NCBI RefSeq assembly: GCF_000311785.1
Contig: NZ_HE978542.1
Span: forward strand, 140,178-204,177
Direction of reading: 5' to 3'
Source of the DNA: Brevibacillus massiliensis
GTDB lineage: Bacteria; Bacillota; Bacilli; Brevibacillales; Brevibacillaceae
DNA length: 64,000 nt
Shown here: piece after piece, positions 59,816-64,000 of the stretch
Numbering within the stretch: the stretch's first letter is position 1
Layout of the letters: every line of letters starts with the position of its first letter
Notes under the pieces: model-generated
The model's input: the letters and a program-made list of their open reading frames with translations, nothing else
What the model was told of the DNA's origin: nothing
Database searches by the model: none
Translations under genes and position numbers: made by a program

Positions 59816-61795
59816 TTATAGAGTGACACTCGTATCGGAAGGGACAAGCTTCTTGGCATCCTGGGGCCGGCGCGATTGAACGAAAAGGACAAAAGCGACC
59901 AGACAATACCCGATCACGTCGGAAATGATATGCGGCTCAATCAGCATCACCCCGCCGACAAACAAGACAATGCGCTCCCAGACTTGCGTGCGGCGTATGA
60001 AATACCCCATCGCAGAGCTGCTGATCCCGATCATCCCTACCAATGCGGACAGCAGCGCGAAGAAGAGGGTTACTGGCGTACTGTCCACCAGGATGAGCAC
60101 CGGATTGTACACGAACATGTACGGAATGAGAAAAGCCGCCAGGGCGAGTTTCGTGGCGATTACCCCTGTCTTGAACGGATTGGCCCTGGCAATGCCCGCC
60201 CCTGCGTACGCCGCCAAACAGACCGGCGGGGTGATATCGGCGACAATCCCGAAGTAAAAGACAAACAGGTGAGCGGCCATGGCCGGGACATCAAGGGCGA
60301 TCAGGGCGGGGGCTGCCACGGTTGCCGTAACCACGTAGTTTGCCGTGGTAGGGAGGCCCATTCCCAAAATGATGCAGGCGATCATCGTGTAAAACAGGGT
60401 GAGAATCAGCACATTGCCTGCCAGCATAATGATTCCTCCGGCGATTTTGGAACCAAGGCCCGTCAGCACGACGACCCCGACAATGATTCCGGCGCAGGCG
60501 CAGGCGGCGATGACGGGCAGTGCCGCTCTCGCTCCCTGCTCTAATGCGTCGATGAAGCTCCTTACGGAAAACCGGGTTTCTCTGGAGAAAAAGCTGACGA
60601 CAAACGCAACGGCAATCCCGATCAAGGCAGCCTTGATCGGAGTCCTGCCGCTCAGCAGCGTGTAGATGATCATCAACAGCGGCAGCAAAAGGTAGCCTTG
60701 CTTGATCAGCAATTCCTTCAGCCTGGGCAGCTCGCTTGCGGGCAAGCCCAATATCCCTTGTTTTTTGGATTCAAAATGAACGCCCAAAAAGACGCCGGTA
60801 AAGTAAAGCACAGCGGGGATCGCGGCGTAAATCATGATTTGACTGTAAGGTACGCCGGTATACTCTGCCATGATGAAAGCAGCGGCACCCATGACAGGGG
60901 GCATAATCTGGCCGCCAGTAGAGGCGGAAGCTTCCGTCGCCGCGGCGAATTCCGGCTTGTAACCTGTTTTTTTCATCATCGGGATGGTAAAGGACCCGGA
61001 GCCAACCGTGTTGGCTACGGAACTGCCCGTAATCATTCCTTGCAGGGCGCTGGCCGCTACCGCCGCTTTGGCGGGGCCGCCGGTAAACCTTCCCGTCATC
61101 GCAAAAGCCAAATCGTTAAAATACCTTCCGATGCCGGTTTTCGTCAGCATCACGCCGAAGAATAAAAAGAGGAAGATAAAGGTGGATGAGACACGGATGG
61201 GAATCCCGAAAATGCCGTCTGTTTTAAAATAGAGGTCAGAGGACAGGACAGACCAGTTGAAACCGCGATGGGAGAACAACGGGAGGTTATTTCCCCACAG
61301 GGCGTAAGCGATGGCGACGATGGCGACCACGACGATCGGCAATCCGACGCAGCGCCGCGTCGCCTCGAGCACCAGCAGCACGCCGAGCGAAGCGACGACG
61401 ATATCCATCGCTGTATAGCCGAAAGAGGTTCTTTTCAGCAAAGCTTCAAATTCAAACACGTTATAATAGCAAACGAATATCGCCAGGAAAGCGAGAATAA
61501 TGTCATACCAGGGCACACCTGTCTGTTTCCTGTGCAGACCCGTTTTGATCGGGTACAAGAGAAAGATCAAGCCCAGTGCCGTTCCAAGGTGAACGGCTCC
61601 TTGAATCTGCGACTGCAGAATGCCAAACCAGGCCGTGTACAGGTGGAAGACGGTCAAGGAAACCCCTAAAAATGTTACGACCCAAGCCCATAAACCCAGA
61701 TTTTTGCGGTACGTGCTCTCACGGTCGTACTTCTCCAAAATCTCTTCTACAGATAGTTGATTTTCCGGTTTTGCACTTTTGGCCAAGCATTTCAC
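59816..61795 (-). CDS. TRAP transporter fused permease (4TM/12TM)
   Basis: 659 aa with about 16-18 membrane segments. The small (DctQ-like) and large (DctM-like) subunits are fused, as is typical for TAXI-type TRAP systems. Diagnostic blocks are FGVMLTKTGIGRYFNDLAFA, GSVANTVGSGSFTIPMMKKTG, and GMGLPTTANYVVTAT. It uses a sodium or proton gradient and pairs with the TAXI binding protein encoded just upstream. A hairpin between the two may lower its expression. Confidence 0.94.
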   Translation of the reverse strand: MKCLAKSAKPENQLSVEEILEKYDRESTYRKNLGLWAWVVTFLGVSLTVFHLYTAWFGILQSQIQGAVHLGTALGLIFLLYPIKTGLHRKQTGVPWYDIILAFLAIFVCYYNVFEFEALLKRTSFGYTAMDIVVASLGVLLVLEATRRCVGLPIVVVAIVAIAYALWGNNLPLFSHRGFNWSVLSSDLYFKTDGIFGIPIRVSSTFIFLFLFFGVMLTKTGIGRYFNDLAFAMTGRFTGGPAKAAVAASALQGMITGSSVANTVGSGSFTIPMMKKTGYKPEFAAATEASASTGGQIMPPVMGAAAFIMAEYTGVPYSQIMIYAAIPAVLYFTGVFLGVHFESKKQGILGLPASELPRLKELLIKQGYLLLPLLMIIYTLLSGRTPIKAALIGIAVAFVVSFFSRETRFSVRSFIDALEQGARAALPVIAACACAGIIVGVVVLTGLGSKIAGGIIMLAGNVLILTLFYTMIACIILGMGLPTTANYVVTATVAAPALIALDVPAMAAHLFVFYFGIVADITPPVCLAAYAGAGIARANPFKTGVIATKLALAAFLIPYMFVYNPVLILVDSTPVTLFFALLSALVGMIGISSSAMGYFIRRTQVWERIVLFVGGVMLIEPHIISDVIGYCLVAFVLFVQSRRPQDAKKLVPSDTSVTL

Positions 61796-61813
61796 CGCCT
61801 CGTACTAATTTCA

Positions 61814-61846
61814 GAAAAAAGGCCAGACACAGAGTGTGTGGCCTGG
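61814..61846 (-). terminator. Hairpin between TAXI gene and TRAP permease gene
   Basis: AGGCCACACACT / AGTGTCTGGCCT-type stem followed by TTTTTTC on the minus strand. It sits inside the operon, so it may act as a partial terminator that keeps the binding protein in excess. Confidence 0.75.
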
Positions 61847-61869
61847 TATGCTTGCTATTTCATCGGGAT

Positions 61870-62916
61870 TTATGGCAATAAACCGATTTCCTTATAGTAT
61901 TTTTCGGCTCCCGGATGCATGGGCAGTCCCTGCGAACCGTTTAAGGCATTTTCCTTTGTCATGCTGACAGCCTGCGCGTGCGTATTTTGGTCTGCCTTTT
62001 CTATCATCACTTTCGCCAGCTGATAAGCCAGATCGTCGCTGATTTTGTCCATGCTGCCGACCAGGATGGCAAAAGCCGAAATCGTATGGATATCCTCTTT
62101 TATCCATTCATACGTTCCTGCGGGAATGGCATATTCCGTATACCCCGTTTTTTCCGTAATGGCAGCGAGCTCCGAACCAGTGATCTGCAGAAGCTTCGCA
62201 TCCTTCGTTGCGGCTTGCAGTTCGGCGATGCTAGAGGCCGGAGCGCCCAAGATGCCGAACGAAGCGTCAATGGTTCCGTCCTGCAACCGGTCCTTGGCTG
62301 CGCCGAACCCTTCGGAAAACGAGGTGTAATCCCCTTCCTTGATGCCGTAAGCTTCGAGAATCACCTTGGAAATCGTGTTTGTGGTGCTTCCTCCCGGGCC
62401 GATTGCGATACGTTTTCCCTTCAGATCGGCAATCGAGTTGATCCCGCTGTTTTCCCTGACCAGAATTTGCACCACTTCAGGGTAGATATGGCCGATAAAA
62501 CCGAAGTTGGTCACTTTATGGTCTTTAAAATCTCCTTCTCCGTTGTAAGCTTCCAGGGCTGTCTTGTGAACGGCCATTCCCAGATCCAGTTCTCCCGTGC
62601 CTATTTTAACCAGGTTCTCAACGGAAGCCCCTGTCGCCGTAGCGGTAATGTTAACGCTTTCAATATTTTTGTTCCATACATTGGCCATTTCACCGCCCAG
62701 CGGGTAATAAGTGCCGCCTGTACTCCCGGTACCGAGGACCAACTCTTGTTTGGTGCCGGAAGCTTGCGGTGTTTGGGCCGGCTGCTGCTTTTCCCCTTGC
62801 TGCCCGCCGGATTCGCCGGCTGGCTGGGAGTTCCCCGTACCCCCGCCTCCGCAAGCAGCCAAGACCAATGCCAGAGACAGCAGCAGGGCGAGCAATGTCA
62901 GGATTCTCTTGTTCAA
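61870..62916 (-). CDS. TAXI-family TRAP solute-binding lipoprotein
   Basis: 348 aa. The lipobox LVLAACGGGG (Cys22) is followed by a Gln/Gly/Pro-rich linker and the binding fold: LVLGTGSTGGTYYPLGGEMA, then MAVHKTALEAYNGEG and GKRIAIGPGGSTTNTISKVI. TAXI proteins bind small organic acids; glutamate is one known ligand type. The start is a TTG at 62916 after AAAAGGGGG. It is the first gene of the operon with the fused TRAP permease. Confidence 0.94.
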   Translation of the reverse strand: MNKRILTLLALLLSLALVLAACGGGGTGNSQPAGESGGQQGEKQQPAQTPQASGTKQELVLGTGSTGGTYYPLGGEMANVWNKNIESVNITATATGASVENLVKIGTGELDLGMAVHKTALEAYNGEGDFKDHKVTNFGFIGHIYPEVVQILVRENSGINSIADLKGKRIAIGPGGSTTNTISKVILEAYGIKEGDYTSFSEGFGAAKDRLQDGTIDASFGILGAPASSIAELQAATKDAKLLQITGSELAAITEKTGYTEYAIPAGTYEWIKEDIHTISAFAILVGSMDKISDDLAYQLAKVMIEKADQNTHAQAVSMTKENALNGSQGLPMHPGAEKYYKEIGLLP

Positions 62917-63022
62917 TGTAAAATTCCCCCTTTTGACTTTTTTTTTATGTAAATGACTGGATGCAAAGATCGATCAGACCTCCTATGTATTTGACTATTC
63001 AAATTTGATAGATATACATGAA

Positions 63023-63051
63023 ATATTACTATAAACAAAATATTCATTCAA
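63023..63051 (-). promoter_or_regulatory. Promoter of the TAXI-TRAP operon
   Basis: TTGAAT (63046-63051) and TAATAT (63023-63028) are 17 bases apart on the minus strand, in a strongly A/T-rich stretch about 110 bases before the start. The leader between them and the gene shows no riboswitch I recognise. Confidence 0.5.
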
Positions 63052-63082
63052 TATCTTCTCTGCTTTTTATCCAAAAAAACGA

Positions 63083-63124
63083 CAAAAAAGCCCGCCTCCC
63101 CTTAACCGGGAAAGCGGACTTTGC
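63083..63124 (-). terminator. Intrinsic terminator of hppD
   Basis: On the minus strand GTCCGCTTTCCC pairs with GGGGAGGCGGGC across GGTTAA, then TTTTTTG. Confidence 0.8.
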
Positions 63125-63136
63125 CATTCGCCTGCG

Positions 63137-64000
63137 TCAAAGGTTGCCGCGGCGCTCCTGTTCCCGCTCCAGCGCTTCAAACAGCGCCTTGAAATTGCCG
63201 TTGCCAAAGCCGCGCGCTCCCTTGCGCTGGATGATCTCGATGAACAGCGTGGGGCGGTCGACGATCGGCTTGCTGAACAGCTGCAGCAGGTAGCCCTCGT
63301 CGTCGCGGTCTACGAGAATCCGCAGTTTGCGCAGCTCCTCCAGGTCTTCGTCAATGCTGCCAATGCGATCCATCAAGTCTTCGTAATACGTGTCAGGTAC
63401 GTGCAGAAAGTCGACGCCGTTCTCCCGCAGTTTTGCAACGGTTCCGACGATATCCGTGGTGAGCAAAGCGATATGCTGGACACCCTGACCCCGGTAAAAT
63501 TCCAGGAACTCCTGAATTTGCGATTTGCGCTTGCCTTCAGCCGGCTCGTTGATGGGGAACTTGATCCGTCCGCCCCCGCCCTGCATCACTTTGGACATCA
63601 GGGCGGAGTACTCCGTCGAGATGTCGTCATCCTTGAAATTTTGCACGGCAGTAAATCCCATCACCTTTTCATAGTAGCCCACCCACTCATCCATCACTTC
63701 CACATTGCCGACGATGTGGTCGATCCCGATTAGGCCGGTGCTGTCAGCCTGGACGGGGGAATCGTATGAGACAAATCCCGGGAAAAAGGGGCCTGTGTAC
63801 TGCTTTCGTTCAATCAGCGAGTGCACCGTGTCGCCGTACGTGCGAATCGTCGCTTTTTTCACCGTCCCGTGCTGATCGGAATATTCAGTCGGTTCCATCA
63901 CCGGCACAGCCCCGCGTGAAACCGCTTCCCGAAAAGCCTTGTCGCAGTCCTCCACAGTTAGAGCAATATCTTTTACCCCTTCGCCATGCTCCCTGACAAA
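63137..64000 (-). CDS. hppD: 4-hydroxyphenylpyruvate dioxygenase, 3' part (gene runs off the window)
   Basis: The last 287 residues of an Fe(II) dioxygenase that turns 4-hydroxyphenylpyruvate into homogentisate in tyrosine breakdown. The iron ligands are the His in GIDHIVGNV, the His in GVQHIALLT and the Glu in [20 protein letters not shown]. The frame is open to the window edge ([19 protein letters not shown]), so the start is outside. The C-terminal motif and length from that point match bacterial HppD. Other tyrosine genes are probably beyond the edge. Confidence 0.95.
   Translation of the reverse strand, partial: FVREHGEGVKDIALTVEDCDKAFREAVSRGAVPVMEPTEYSDQHGTVKKATIRTYGDTVHSLIERKQYTGPFFPGFVSYDSPVQADSTGLIGIDHIVGNVEVMDEWVGYYEKVMGFTAVQNFKDDDISTEYSALMSKVMQGGGGRIKFPINEPAEGKRKSQIQEFLEFYRGQGVQHIALLTTDIVGTVAKLRENGVDFLHVPDTYYEDLMDRIGSIDEDLEELRKLRILVDRDDEGYLLQLFSKPIVDRPTLFIEIIQRKGARGFGNGNFKALFEALEREQERRGNL

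Noticed and set aside
1-64000. CRISPR array, prophage, rRNA or tRNA genes
   Set aside because: I looked for regularly spaced repeats, phage structural genes and conserved rRNA/tRNA segments and found none.

Overview
The window looks like the chromosome of a moderately GC-rich Gram-positive bacterium of the Bacillales, most likely Brevibacillus or a close member of the Paenibacillaceae (inference). Support comes from GGAGG-type ribosome binding sites with GTG/TTG starts, hairpin-plus-T-run terminators, and Bacillus-type genes: yqgQ, a kipR-pxpB-pxpC-pxpA-ycsG-ycsI operon, a preQ1 riboswitch before queF, LytST, and an exported protein with S-layer-homology motifs. Most genes are on the minus strand. 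I see no rRNA, tRNA, CRISPR array or prophage.

Layout. 0.1-12.7 kb is housekeeping: PaaI-type thioesterase, Crp/Fnr regulator, signal peptidase I, ilvD, a beta-propeller/stalk-domain exported protein, trmB, a class A penicillin-binding protein, a transketolase with an apparent single-base frameshift, and yqgQ. 12.9-18.2 kb is accessory: an MFS pump, then a marR-isochorismatase-MFS operon whose MFS gene is split by a TnpB-only IS200/IS605-type element. Removing bases 14897-16272 restores one reading frame. 18.3-22.1 kb is the fructose operon fruR-fruK-fruA, with three evenly spaced operator-like repeats upstream and a truncated HPr coding remnant directly after fruA. 22.1-22.8 kb holds two head-to-head genes that have both lost their 5' ends. 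22.9-29.5 kb is the 5-oxoprolinase (PxpABC) operon under an IclR-type regulator, with a Nramp-like and an NCS2-like permease.

29.7-37.7 kb carries a class I aldolase and a six-gene operon that makes activated mannose (nucleotidyltransferase, phosphomannomutase, mannose-6-phosphate isomerase) and also encodes a GT4 glycosyltransferase, an alpha/alpha-barrel glycosidase-like protein and a GH130 phosphorylase. None has a visible export signal, so an intracellular mannoside made and broken down in a mannose-1-phosphate loop is a reasonable hypothesis. 38.0-44.5 kb has a stalk/PrcB-like exported protein and an oligopeptide ABC transporter in the order B-C-D-A-F. 44.6-50.4 kb holds a DUF3870 gene, isocitrate lyase, a mini zinc-ribbon protein, an AEC-transporter remnant, queF with its riboswitch, a decayed lipoprotein, a nitroreductase and an inositol-phosphatase-family gene.

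50.5-64.0 kb has cstA-ybdD, an exported protein made of two tandem barrel-like repeats in which the first copy lost two conserved glutamates, a YcdB/SLH surface protein, a LytST two-component system, a TAXI-type TRAP transporter and the 3' part of a 4-hydroxyphenylpyruvate dioxygenase gene running off the window. The most interesting items are the mannose operon, the duplicated barrel protein, the TnpB insertion with its damaged nuclease centre, and the HPr remnant.
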